Origin: a virus
Direction: 5' to 3' (one strand)
IMG/VR virus record: IMGVR_UViG_3300021964_000719
Coordinates: 1 to 20,411 of that record
Length of the DNA: 20,411 bases
The first letter of the stretch is position 1. Each line of letters starts with the position of its first letter. Under the pieces are notes generated by a model. That model was given only the letters and a program-made list of their open reading frames with translations, was not told the DNA's origin and ran no database searches. The position numbers and the translations under genes were made by a program. Shown here in pieces: positions 1-5,171 of this stretch.

Positions 1-2
1 AT

Positions 3-257
3 GACGGCTCAAATGAGATAAATGTTTATCGCCGAGTTTATGATGATCATTATCCGCAGGGTATTTTAGAAGCAGAGATAAGCCTAAATGAATTGCTGGG
101 GCAGTCAGGACCAGATAGGTACTTCAAAGATGGAAGGCTCATCCCTTGCTCAATAGTCGGTAAGATACTTGAGAGACTTGTGTCTGAAGGCTGGATAGAG
201 CTGCCCGCAGGTTACAAGCTAAACACTGAAGTAGTATCAATTTGCCAGCCCGCTTAG
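3..257 (+). CDS. Partial hypothetical protein, 5' end outside window
   Basis: An open frame runs from the window edge to a TAG at 255-257 and gives the last 84 residues of a protein. The other two forward frames hit stops within the first 22 bases, so this frame is the only long one here. The visible part has mixed charge. It contains a segment ending RYFKDGRLIPCSIVGKILERL and then SEGWIELPAGYKL, which looks like a compact helix-turn-strand fold, possibly winged-helix-like, but I do not recognise the family. The stop codon lies inside the loop of the hairpin at 248-265. The gene is collinear with the small-gene array that follows. Confidence 0.6.
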   Translation, partial: DGSNEINVYRRVYDDHYPQGILEAEISLNELLGQSGPDRYFKDGRLIPCSIVGKILERLVSEGWIELPAGYKLNTEVVSICQPA

Positions 258-265
258 TTGCGGGC
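248..265 (+). other. Intercistronic hairpin before the 91-residue gene
   Basis: Arms GCCCGC (248-253) and GCGGGC (260-265) enclose a six-base loop that contains the upstream stop codon. No T tract follows, so it is a weak terminator candidate. It runs directly into CTTCCATACAGGAGAA, the ribosome-site leader of the next gene. The same hairpin-plus-leader design recurs at 573-602. Confidence 0.5.
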
Positions 266-285
266 CTTCCATACAGGAGAAAGAT

Positions 286-561
286 ATGTGGGGATTACCA
301 ATTCAACAGCGAGAAGAGCTGGAGTACACCTACACTACAGCCGCTGAGTGGGATAGAGAGGAAGCTTCCGAGCTTGGTTATACTAATCCTGATCAAGCAT
401 GGGTTGTTACTGGCCGAGACGCCGTTTACGCTAATCCATATTATCGAGGTTGGGAACGACCTCATCCAGAAGCCGATCTTTATGATTATCCAGACGGCTT
501 TGAATCTTGGGATGATTTTTGGTCTTTTGAAGAATTTTGCGCTGAGATCGCTAATCGTTAA
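286..561 (+). CDS. Hypothetical acidic small phage protein (91 aa)
   Basis: The start is fixed by AGGAG at 275-279, seven bases before the ATG. The product is strongly acidic and rich in aromatic residues (many W, Y, F with D/E), particularly in the C-terminal half, where D/E-W/F pairs alternate. There is no signal peptide or membrane segment. The acidic, aromatic composition could suit a protein that mimics DNA or binds a basic partner, but that is only inference. I do not recognise the family. A second frame over the same bases (242-568) lacks a ribosome site and is rejected. Confidence 0.65.
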   Translation: MWGLPIQQREELEYTYTTAAEWDREEASELGYTNPDQAWVVTGRDAVYANPYYRGWERPHPEADLYDYPDGFESWDDFWSFEEFCAEIANR

Positions 562-572
562 CCACTGACCAC

Positions 573-588
573 GGCCCCTCCGGGGGCC
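573..588 (+). other. Second intercistronic hairpin
   Basis: Arms GGCCCC (573-578) and GGGGCC (583-588) close a four-base loop. The hairpin is followed by CTTCCATACAGGAGAA, identical to the leader after the hairpin at 248-265. The stems differ in sequence while the 3' side and the leader are conserved. This suggests a recurring RNA processing, stabilising or attenuating element rather than chance. Confidence 0.5.
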
Positions 589-608
589 TTCCATACAGGA
601 GAAAACAA

Positions 609-863
609 ATGAGTACAGGTGTTAATTGTCACTGCGTAACCGATGTAAATATCAAACTGGACAAGTTTTGGGCTGAGATTGAGGTCTCTGACGCAGATGG
701 CGAGAAGCTCGATTTAACTTTGTTCTTCGGCTCTAATACCCAAGGTAAGTACGGCTCATTTCAGAGCGATGAAGATAGACAGGAAGAGTTGTATCTTGCG
801 CTGCTTCAGTTTCATGATCGTCTTGGCGATAGACTGAAGGAGCTGAAGCATGCAAAAGCCTAA
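609..863 (+). CDS. Hypothetical small phage protein (84 aa)
   Basis: The start is supported by AGGAG at 597-601. The N-terminal half reads like beta strands (VNIKLDKFWAEIEVSDADG, then LDLTLFFG). The C-terminal third is a charged helix (LYLALLQFHDRLGDRLKELKHAKA). It may be a small alpha/beta protein; the family is not recognised. Its last 14 bases overlap the start of the next small gene at 850, so the two are probably translationally coupled. No membrane segment or catalytic motif is visible. Confidence 0.65.
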   Translation: MSTGVNCHCVTDVNIKLDKFWAEIEVSDADGEKLDLTLFFGSNTQGKYGSFQSDEDRQEELYLALLQFHDRLGDRLKELKHAKA

Positions 864-966
864 GTACAACAAGGAGGCCGTGGACAAGGCGATCAAACGT
901 GATCCACGGATCAAGGGCCAAGAGGCCAAGCTAATTCACCGTCTATTGAAAGGGAGAAGCAAATGA
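850..966 (+). CDS. Very small basic phage protein (38 aa)
   Basis: This short gene fills the gap between its neighbours exactly. Its ATG lies inside the end of the upstream gene (14-base overlap) and its TGA overlaps the next ATG as ATGA at 963-966. The peptide is basic and helical, with the segment AVDKAIKRDPRIKGQEAKLI followed by HRLLKGRSK. Short proteins of this KRDPRIKGxEAKxIHxLLKGR type occur in many phage genomes as small conserved proteins of unknown role; that comparison is from memory. The double overlap is the main evidence for translation. Confidence 0.6.
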   Translation: MQKPKYNKEAVDKAIKRDPRIKGQEAKLIHRLLKGRSK

Positions 967-1259
967 ACGTAATGCGACGCGGTAACCTGATCAACAAGAT
1001 CAACCGGCTGGTGCCTGAGGCCCGAGCCGTGCCCAGTGAGGAGTACAACGGAGGAGACGGAGGCGTCTGGATACGTGGGTCCGAGGATTACCACAACGAC
1101 GGGACGCGCATCTTCAATTATTGGGAGTGGGCTGACGAGCCACACAAGTCGCCTGACGGCGTGCCGTACAAGGTCCATCCCCAGCTGCGGGACATCATCG
1201 CCGAGGCGGGATGGTTCTCCGAGCCACAGAATGCGGGCTGTCTGATGCTCTGGAAATAA
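963..1259 (+). CDS. Hypothetical small phage protein (98 aa)
   Basis: It is coupled to the preceding 38-residue gene by an ATGA overlap, with AAAGGGAG at 949-956 as ribosome site. The protein starts with a basic helix (MRRGNLINKINRLVPEA). A glycine-, aspartate- and tryptophan-rich middle follows (GGDGGVWIRG, then FNYWEWADEP), and the C-terminal part contains HPQLRDIIAEAGWFSEP. It looks like a small soluble globular protein of unrecognised family. The stop codon ends at 1259, immediately before the first GTATA element of the promoter at 1260. Confidence 0.65.
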   Translation: MNVMRRGNLINKINRLVPEARAVPSEEYNGGDGGVWIRGSEDYHNDGTRIFNYWEWADEPHKSPDGVPYKVHPQLRDIIAEAGWFSEPQNAGCLMLWK

Positions 1260-1302
1260 GTATAAAAAAGGTATTGCTAAAGTATAAAGTATGCCTTATA
1301 CT
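1260..1302 (+). promoter_or_regulatory. Phased GTATA promoter, plus-strand copy 1
   Basis: Three 5-bp elements, GTATA (1260), GTATT (1271) and GTATA (1282), are spaced exactly 11 bp apart. The sigma70-like promoter is TTGCTA at 1274-1279, a 17-bp spacer, and TATACT at 1297-1302. The third GTATA and the start of the -10 box form the inverted repeat GTATA-N10-TATAC (1282-1301). The leader downstream (TTTTTGAGAGAACACTAGAA, then AGGAGAA) is nearly the same as at the minus-strand copies at 7675 and 8520. It drives the 51-residue gene at 1342. Confidence 0.75.
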
Positions 1303-1341
1303 GGCCTTGATTTTTGAGAGAACACTAGAAAGGAGAATGAC

Positions 1342-1497
1342 ATGATCAGGATAGTTCACAACGCTTTGCCCAAGCAGCCGCCGATTGTCATCAGGCTGCC
1401 GAGGTTCAAGTTTAAGCAGGTTTACAACGGGAAGCTCCAGAGGTATTACAGGCAGGCGATCGTCGGTTACAGGTCCTCTGAGTTCCTAGAAAGCTAA
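1342..1497 (+). CDS. Hypothetical small basic protein (51 aa)
   Basis: A strong ribosome site (AGAAAGGAGAA, 1328-1338) precedes the ATG, and the phased promoter at 1260-1302 precedes that. Such dedicated signals argue that the short frame is a real gene. The peptide is strongly basic with many prolines and aromatic residues (IRLPRFKFKQVYNGKLQRYY). It could bind nucleic acid or an acidic partner, which is inference from charge alone. There is no membrane segment, and no family is recognised. The next gene follows after 24 bases with its own ribosome site. Confidence 0.6.
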   Translation: MIRIVHNALPKQPPIVIRLPRFKFKQVYNGKLQRYYRQAIVGYRSSEFLES

Positions 1498-1521
1498 TCA
1501 ATTCCAATACAGGAGAATGAC

Positions 1522-1857
1522 ATGAAAGAAGTTAAAAATTATCACGGTGAACCCATCATGGCCTATCAAGACGCCGATCTTGATGAGCTGGCCACGGTCA
1601 TTGCCCACGCGGCTATGCTTTGGCACGCTGAGTGGAAGAAGCAGGGCGGTGAGGACAAGGGGACTTGCTGCGGCGGTAAGGGCATCAAGGTGCCTTATAT
1701 CGGCCCACGAAAGCGCAATTACGAATACAAGAACATCATCGATTGTTCTTGGGTGCAGGGTAACTTATCTGCTCAGGGGAGTGTGGCTCCGGCCCTTGAG
1801 TTCCTCAAGGAGCATGGCATCGAGGCCGCCACGTACAACGACGGCTGGATGGACTAA
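1522..1857 (+). CDS. Hypothetical phage protein with CC and HxxxxWHxEW motifs (111 aa)
   Basis: The leader CCAATACAGGAGAATGACATG resembles the leaders at 267-288 and 1328-1344 and fixes the start. The protein has a helix with AHAAMLWHAEWKKQ near residues 29-42. A paired cysteine follows (TCCGGKGIKVPY), then IDCSWVQG around residue 73 and a C-terminal ALEFLKEHGIEA segment. The histidines and cysteines could bind a metal, but the spacing matches no family I know. There are no membrane segments. A hairpin with a weak T tract lies 23 bases after the stop. Confidence 0.65.
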   Translation: MKEVKNYHGEPIMAYQDADLDELATVIAHAAMLWHAEWKKQGGEDKGTCCGGKGIKVPYIGPRKRNYEYKNIIDCSWVQGNLSAQGSVAPALEFLKEHGIEAATYNDGWMD

Positions 1858-1880
1858 CATTCACAGTAGTCTCACCGATT

Positions 1881-1900
1881 GGCCCACGTCACGGGCCTTT
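1881..1900 (+). terminator. Probable weak terminator after the 111-aa gene
   Basis: Arms GGCCC (1881-1885) and GGGCC (1893-1897) enclose a seven-base loop, followed by TTTCCCTTCC. The stem is only 5 bp and the T tract is short. Its 3' side (GGGCCTTTCC) resembles that of the two hairpins upstream. A new phased promoter starts 16 bases downstream, which fits a module boundary. Confidence 0.4.
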
Positions 1901-1915
1901 CCCTTCCTCAGATAA

Positions 1916-1968
1916 ATATAAAAATAATATAGCGAAAGTATTGTTTTTATCTGCCAATGTAGTATTAT
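1916..1968 (+). promoter_or_regulatory. Phased GTATA-like promoter, plus-strand copy 2
   Basis: Elements ATATA (1916), ATATA (1927) and GTATT (1938) keep the 11-bp phasing of the family. The promoter core is TTGTTT at 1941-1946 and TATTAT at 1963-1968 with a 16-bp spacer. This copy is the most divergent: the inverted-repeat partner at the -10 box is lost. It precedes the 83-residue gene at 2006. Confidence 0.55.
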
Positions 1969-2005
1969 GTCCCTGTCGAAAAACAAACCAGAAAGGAGAC
2001 AGACA

Positions 2006-2257
2006 ATGAAAAAATATTATGTGATTGGAGAAAAATACATAAATAGCAACACCCCTGAGCATGGCTTCGGTGATTTTCCAGAAAGAAAGCCTTACATCCA
2101 GTTAAGGGTTGAAGCCGACACAAAAAGAAAAGCCCAGAATAAGGCTAAAAAAATTGATAGCCGGATTATGTTTGGTGGAATGTTCGGCAATCGAATATTG
2201 GAAGAGCATGAAGTTAAAGAACAACCGTGGATAGACAGGAACGGATTGGATATTTAA
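2006..2257 (+). CDS. Hypothetical small basic phage protein (83 aa)
   Basis: AGAAAGGAGAC (1990-2000) precedes the ATG at 2006. An upstream in-frame ATG at 1967 lies in the promoter's -10 region, so it is not used. The protein starts MKKYYVIGEKYINSN and has a strand LRVEADTKRKAQNKAKKIDS near the middle. That pattern of a strand followed by a positively charged helix is seen in small phage modulator proteins. The family is not recognised. It is followed after 22 bases by the next gene, which has its own AAAGGAGAA. Confidence 0.65.
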   Translation: MKKYYVIGEKYINSNTPEHGFGDFPERKPYIQLRVEADTKRKAQNKAKKIDSRIMFGGMFGNRILEEHEVKEQPWIDRNGLDI

Positions 2258-2279
2258 ACCAGAAAGGAAAGGAGAAAAA

Positions 2280-2534
2280 ATGAAGAACGTAACTAAAGTG
2301 TTTGAACGAGAAGACGGCTTCGCCGAGTACGCATTCGCTTGTCGGGGAAAGAGTTATCACATTGAAGAGTGGTCGGGCACATTTACGACATTTGAGGATG
2401 ACGGAGAGCAGCACATTTATTGCGAGGAATCTGTCAGTTTGGAGGAAGCAATAGCTAAGATTAATTATGCGAATAAGCCGAAAGGTCCATTTGTCGGCTT
2501 CGCTCCTCAAATTCCATCAAAGAAAGAAGAATGA
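2280..2534 (+). CDS. Hypothetical acidic small phage protein (84 aa)
   Basis: The start is fixed by the double ribosome site GAAAGGAAAGGAG (2262-2274). The protein is acidic and beta-rich (FAEYAFACRGKSYHIEEW, then GTFTTFEDDGEQHIYCEE) with a short helix SLEEAIAKINYANK and a basic tail. The two cysteines are well separated. No membrane segment or known domain is visible. Its TGA at 2532-2534 lies one base before the ATG of the next gene, so translation of the pair is probably coupled. Confidence 0.65.
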   Translation: MKNVTKVFEREDGFAEYAFACRGKSYHIEEWSGTFTTFEDDGEQHIYCEESVSLEEAIAKINYANKPKGPFVGFAPQIPSKKEE

Positions 2535-2535
2535 T

Positions 2536-2721
2536 ATGAACCCTTACCTTTTAACCGCCGCAGCGGCGGCCCTTGTGGCCGCCCTCGGGCTGGCTGGCAA
2601 GGCCGACGTGCAGGAGGCCGAGGGCCACGGGTCTGAGTACTGCGACATGGTCGAGCTTTACGAATCAAGCAACGGGGAGCTGGGCTGGCCGCCCTACGAC
2701 CCTGAGATAAAATGTATCTAA
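2536..2721 (+). CDS. Small membrane-anchored or exported protein (61 aa)
   Basis: The ATG at 2536 follows the previous stop by one base. An upstream in-frame ATG at 2467 is rejected because it lies deep in the neighbour's coding region. Residues 4-21 (YLLTAAAAALVAALGLAG) form a hydrophobic segment that fits an N-terminal membrane anchor or signal peptide. The acidic remainder contains SEYCDMVELYESSNGELGWPPY and a C-terminal cysteine, so one disulfide in the periplasm is possible. Small phage envelope proteins of this look are common; the role is unknown. There is no lipobox. Confidence 0.65.
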   Translation: MNPYLLTAAAAALVAALGLAGKADVQEAEGHGSEYCDMVELYESSNGELGWPPYDPEIKCI

Positions 2722-2743
2722 GGTATAGCTTAACTGATATACT
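2714..2743 (+). promoter_or_regulatory. GTATA-N10-TATAC promoter, plus-strand copy 3
   Basis: GTATA at 2723-2727 and TATAC at 2738-2742 are exactly ten bases apart, as in the copies at 1260 and 8520. The TATACT -10 box is at 2738-2743. The -35 region (TATCTA, 2715-2720) is weak, so this promoter may need an activator. The upstream 11-bp phased elements are missing; only GTATC at 2714 remains. The start of the element overlaps the end of the preceding gene. Confidence 0.5.
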
Positions 2744-2772
2744 TACCCCATAAACACAGAAAGGAGAATGGA

Positions 2773-3204
2773 ATGAAGAAACGAGTATACGTCGATATGG
2801 ACGGTGTGCTGGTGGACTACGAAAGCGGCTTCGACGGGACACCCGACGAGTTGCACGGATACGACAACACGCCCAACGTCTTCAGTAAAATGCTGCCGCT
2901 GCCTGATGCCCTCGAGGCTTTCCGCACGCTGGCAGAGAAGTTTGACGTTTACGTCTTGTCTACCGCGCCGTGGAGCAACCCCAGCGCGTGGACCGACAAG
3001 GCCAACTGGATCAAGAAGTATCTTGATGATGTCGCCCACAAACGACTGATCCTGACGCACAACAAGGCACTGTGCATCGGTGACTACCTGATAGACGACC
3101 GAACCGCCAACGGCGCCGGTGAGTTTACAGGTGAACACATCCACTTCGGCACGGACCGATTCCCTGACTGGGACGCGGTGCTGGCCTATTTACAGGAGGA
3201 ATAG
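2773..3204 (+). CDS. 5'(3')-deoxyribonucleotidase, HAD superfamily
   Basis: The product is predicted to remove phosphate from deoxyribonucleoside monophosphates, shaping the nucleotide pool in the infected cell. All HAD motifs are visible in order: DMDGVLVD at residues 8-15 (nucleophile D8, general acid D10), LSTAPW at 62-67 with S63/T64, K98 in THNKAL, and IDDR at 107-110 with D108/D109. The 143-residue length and small cap fit the NT5C-type family (PF06941). AGAAAGGAGAATGG before the ATG is the shared early leader. It heads a tightly packed group that also contains a nuclease at 4106. Confidence 0.85.
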   Translation: MKKRVYVDMDGVLVDYESGFDGTPDELHGYDNTPNVFSKMLPLPDALEAFRTLAEKFDVYVLSTAPWSNPSAWTDKANWIKKYLDDVAHKRLILTHNKALCIGDYLIDDRTANGAGEFTGEHIHFGTDRFPDWDAVLAYLQEE

Positions 3205-3206
3205 CT

Positions 3207-3419
3207 GTGGAAGTAGAGCAAAATGTTCCGATCCCCGAGAAAGTCCGCGCTGCAAAATATCCATTCAATCGAATGGATGTCGGTCAGAGCGTGTTCTTTC
3301 CCAACGAGACAACCGACAGCAAGCCCTACAGGGCGGCTAAAGCTTTTGAGTCGCGCAGAGGGTGGAAATTTGTAATCCGTTGCACAGACGGCGGTCTAAG
3401 AATCTGGAGGGTAGAATGA
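3207..3419 (+). CDS. Small phage protein, DUF7303-like (70 aa, GTG start)
   Basis: Translation is assigned from a GTG at 3207, two bases after the nucleotidase stop, with AGGAGGA (3194-3200) just upstream. Features are KYPFNRMDVGQSVFFP near residues 17-32 and a C-terminal GWKFVIRCTDGGLRIWRVE. This arrangement resembles a very common small phage family in which a YPF-x-MxVGxSFFVP segment is followed by a terminal RVWR-type strand. That assignment is from memory and moderate. The role is unknown. The stop overlaps the next start as ATGA (3416-3419). Confidence 0.65.
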   Translation: MEVEQNVPIPEKVRAAKYPFNRMDVGQSVFFPNETTDSKPYRAAKAFESRRGWKFVIRCTDGGLRIWRVE

Positions 3420-3670
3420 GTGAAGTAGTAGAGATTATTCATAAGCATCAACAGGACAAGCGGCGCATGGTGCTGGAGCATCTGGACGATATCGCCAAGT
3501 TCGACGAGCTACGAGTGGCGAATCTGCTCAAAGGCGTGCTTGACGATCCCGGTGGCGTTATGTGCCAGCTGATTGATTACGTCAAGCACGCACGGCAGGA
3601 TACGGTAGACTTGTGCCTGCCTGAAGAAGCATGCGCCCCGGACCCCGAGGAAATCTCCGATGCTGATTAA
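3416..3670 (+). CDS. Hypothetical helical phage protein (84 aa)
   Basis: The start at 3416 is set by the ATGA overlap with the preceding gene, with GGAGG at 3406-3410 as ribosome site. A longer in-frame start at 3362 would overlap the neighbour extensively and lacks a ribosome site. The protein looks all-helical, with a basic N-terminal helix (HKHQQDKRRMVLEHLDDIAK) and an acidic tail (DLCLPEEACAPDPEEISDAD) with two cysteines. I see no recognisable domain. Its end overlaps the next gene by 11 bases, so it is probably part of one coupled transcript. Confidence 0.6.
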   Translation: MSEVVEIIHKHQQDKRRMVLEHLDDIAKFDELRVANLLKGVLDDPGGVMCQLIDYVKHARQDTVDLCLPEEACAPDPEEISDAD

Positions 3671-4109
3671 ATGCGACCTCGATTTTCTAAAAATAATCGA
3701 GCAGGACCCAGTGAGGCCCGTGGATCTCTTAGGAGGCCCACAGGGGCGTTTTGAAGAACCCTTTGAGGTCTACGCCATGGTTCAAAAACAGGGCTTCGGC
3801 GTCTCCACAGACGCCGTGGCGTGCGTTGCCTATGCCCAGTATGTGCCAGAGGAAGAGTCAGACCTCGAGGACATCGCGCACATGGAACCCGGCGAGATCG
3901 TCGTGCCCTACTCGCTTTGGTCCCATCAGAAGGGAGCCGGGCGCCGCCTGATCAACGCCTTGTTATACAAACTGAAGGACGAGTTCCCAGTGATCACACT
4001 GTCGCCGAAAACTGACATGGCGCGGCGGTTCCACGAGTCCAACGGCGCCGTCTTGTTTCAAGAGAACGAGACTTCCTACAACTTCCGATATCCGAGGAGC
4101 AGAGAATGA
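3660..4109 (+). CDS. GNAT-like N-acetyltransferase (149 aa)
   Basis: The protein matches the general plan of phage GNAT-fold proteins. An acidic strand region (HMEPGEIVVPYSLWSH) is followed by QKGAGRRLINALLYKL at residues 90-105. There QKGAGR fits the acetyl-CoA pyrophosphate-binding motif (Q/R-x-x-G-x-G/A). Next come ITLSPKTDMARRFHESNGA, the typical last strand and helix, and ETSYNFRY. Such enzymes transfer an acetyl group to a protein, small molecule or nucleobase; the substrate cannot be told. Members in phages often lack proven activity. It overlaps both neighbours (11 and 4 bases). Confidence 0.7.
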   Translation: MLIKCDLDFLKIIEQDPVRPVDLLGGPQGRFEEPFEVYAMVQKQGFGVSTDAVACVAYAQYVPEEESDLEDIAHMEPGEIVVPYSLWSHQKGAGRRLINALLYKLKDEFPVITLSPKTDMARRFHESNGAVLFQENETSYNFRYPRSRE

Positions 4110-4522
4110 CTTATCACTACAACGCGGAGATCATCCGCTGCGTCGATGGCGACACCGTGGATGTCTGGGTGGACGTGGGTTTCGACATGCGAATCAAGCA
4201 ACGCCTTAGGCTGCATGGCATCGATACGCCCGAAACACGGACCCGTGATTCGGTAGAAAAGAAGGTCGGGCTGATGGCCAAGGCCCGCGTTCAGGAGCTG
4301 CTCGAGGTCGGCAAGTCCTATCCGATCTGGACCGTGGAGAAAGGCAAATTCGGCAGATATCTTGCCCGGATTTACCTCGACGACAACCGAGATCAGTGTG
4401 TTAATGACATGCTGGTCGAGGAAAATCTTGCTTTAATTTATTTCGGCGGCTCCAAGGCCGATGTCAAAACTGCCCTGAAGCACATGTACAATAGGCTCAG
4501 GAAAAAAGGAGTAGAACTGTGA
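4106..4522 (+). CDS. Thermonuclease (staphylococcal nuclease homologue)
   Basis: A Ca2+-dependent-type nuclease of the SNase fold, predicted to cut DNA or RNA. The active-site set is complete: DGDTVDV at residues 14-20, R35 in RLRLHGIDTPETR (33-45) with D40, T41 and E43, and R84 in KFGRYLARI. Length (138 residues) fits a single domain. There is no signal peptide, so it should act inside the host cell, perhaps in host DNA breakdown or phage DNA processing, with the upstream nucleotidase handling released nucleotides (inference). It is coupled to its neighbours by ATGA at 4106 and GTGA at 4519. Confidence 0.88.
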   Translation: MTYHYNAEIIRCVDGDTVDVWVDVGFDMRIKQRLRLHGIDTPETRTRDSVEKKVGLMAKARVQELLEVGKSYPIWTVEKGKFGRYLARIYLDDNRDQCVNDMLVEENLALIYFGGSKADVKTALKHMYNRLRKKGVEL

Positions 4523-4689
4523 GCGACGACAAAAAAGCCCTAATGACTCTTTTGAGCGGCATGGCCATGCATGCACTGCTCACGCGCCACGGGTCTAAAC
4601 TCGAGCCAGATGTCGTGGCCATCGAGTCAGTAGACTACGCCGGGGAACTGCTGCAGCACGTCGAGGAATATTTAAGCGATGACGATTAG
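4519..4689 (+). CDS. Hypothetical acidic small protein (56 aa, GTG start)
   Basis: The GTG start is supported by GGAG at 4508-4511 and by the GTGA overlap with the nuclease stop. The frame ends at 4689 and overlaps the next gene's ATG by 11 bases, so it fills the gap between two genes exactly. The peptide is acidic and helical (ALMTLLSGMAMHALLTRHG, then a C-terminal EYLSDDD). It contains one moderately hydrophobic helix that is interrupted by polar residues, so a membrane segment is doubtful. No family is recognised. Confidence 0.55.
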   Translation: MSDDKKALMTLLSGMAMHALLTRHGSKLEPDVVAIESVDYAGELLQHVEEYLSDDD

Positions 4690-4909
4690 CGAAAAAAAGG
4701 CAGAGCTTCGAGCGAAGCTGGACGACGACGTGGCAGCTTTCTTGAGTCGTGGCGGGAAGATCAAGGTGATAGGTCCGGGGATCACGGGCCAAGGGACTGC
4801 CGAGTACAAGATCAAGGGCGGCCGACCACGGTCCAAGAGTGGGGAAAATGTCTGGCGGGACTTTGACGCTTTCGGCAACCCGACGGGTAACAAAATCATC
4901 AAAAAGTAA
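4679..4909 (+). CDS. Small phage protein with FLSRGGKIKVI motif (76 aa)
   Basis: The last gene of the left rightward array. It starts with an ATG inside the previous gene, and no strong AGGAG precedes it, so coupling is likely. The N-terminal helix (SEKKAELRAKLDDDVAAFLS) is followed by RGGKIKVIGPGITGQG, and then a basic RPRSKSGEN tail. An FLxRGGKI-type turn after a helix is frequent in small phage proteins and in some small DNA-binding regulators. A regulatory role is possible but unproven. The AT-rich region 4910-5171 follows its stop. Confidence 0.6.
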   Translation: MTISEKKAELRAKLDDDVAAFLSRGGKIKVIGPGITGQGTAEYKIKGGRPRSKSGENVWRDFDAFGNPTGNKIIKK

Positions 4910-4940
4910 TAAATCGCTTTATATAGGTAATTTCTCAGAA

Positions 4941-4961
4941 AATAAAAAAAGTTTTTTTATT
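4941..4961. repeat. AT-only 21-base palindrome
   Basis: AATAAAAAAA (4941-4950) and its exact complement TTTTTTTATT (4952-4961) are separated by a single G. Because the arms are only A/T, the hairpin is a poor transcription terminator. The site would melt easily and could serve as an unwinding element next to the inverted repeats at 4973-5075. Weak terminators of an A-run/T-run type are the alternative. Confidence 0.45.
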
Positions 4962-4972
4962 TTTTAAGGCTT

Positions 4973-5075
4973 TTTGGTGTAACCAACGTAACCGTCTTGT
5001 ATCTTACTGTTTTATATAGAGAATACTGGTTACACCAAAGTTACATCTGTTTTTACTAAGATGTAACCTGTAACC
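4973..5075. promoter_or_regulatory. Inverted-repeat cluster with six GTAAC-type motifs
   Basis: The 13-base arm TTTGGTGTAACCA (4973-4985) is repeated inverted and perfectly at 5027-5039. A second perfect pair, GTTACATCT (5040-5048) and AGATGTAAC (5059-5067), follows at once. GTAACC occurs at 4979, 4988, 5063 and 5070, GGTTAC at 5028, and GTTAC at 5040. The same pentamer lies in both inverted repeats and stands alone in between. That is the look of a multi-site protein-binding region: an operator for the terminase transcript, a replication origin, or a terminase recognition site. No coding frame of note covers it. Confidence 0.6.
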
Positions 5076-5171
5076 TTTTTTACAAAACGATACGAAACGT
5101 ACCCGCTATTCTATTTTATTGAAATATAAAACAAAAATCCCTGAAAAGACTATATAGAACCGGAGAATTGA

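Noticed and set aside
242-568. Rightward 108-codon frame over the 91-residue gene
   Set aside because: Starts before the shared ribosome site; the alternative frame at 286 uses the AGGAG properly.
1547-1915. Rightward 122-codon frame over the 111-residue gene
   Set aside because: No ribosome site; it extends into the hairpin and ends just short of the next promoter.
2743-3144. Leftward 133-codon frame over the nucleotidase
   Set aside because: Antisense to a gene with all HAD motifs.
4941-4970. Rho-independent terminator after the left gene array
   Set aside because: The palindrome is A/T only, so the stem would be too weak; kept as an AT-rich palindrome instead.
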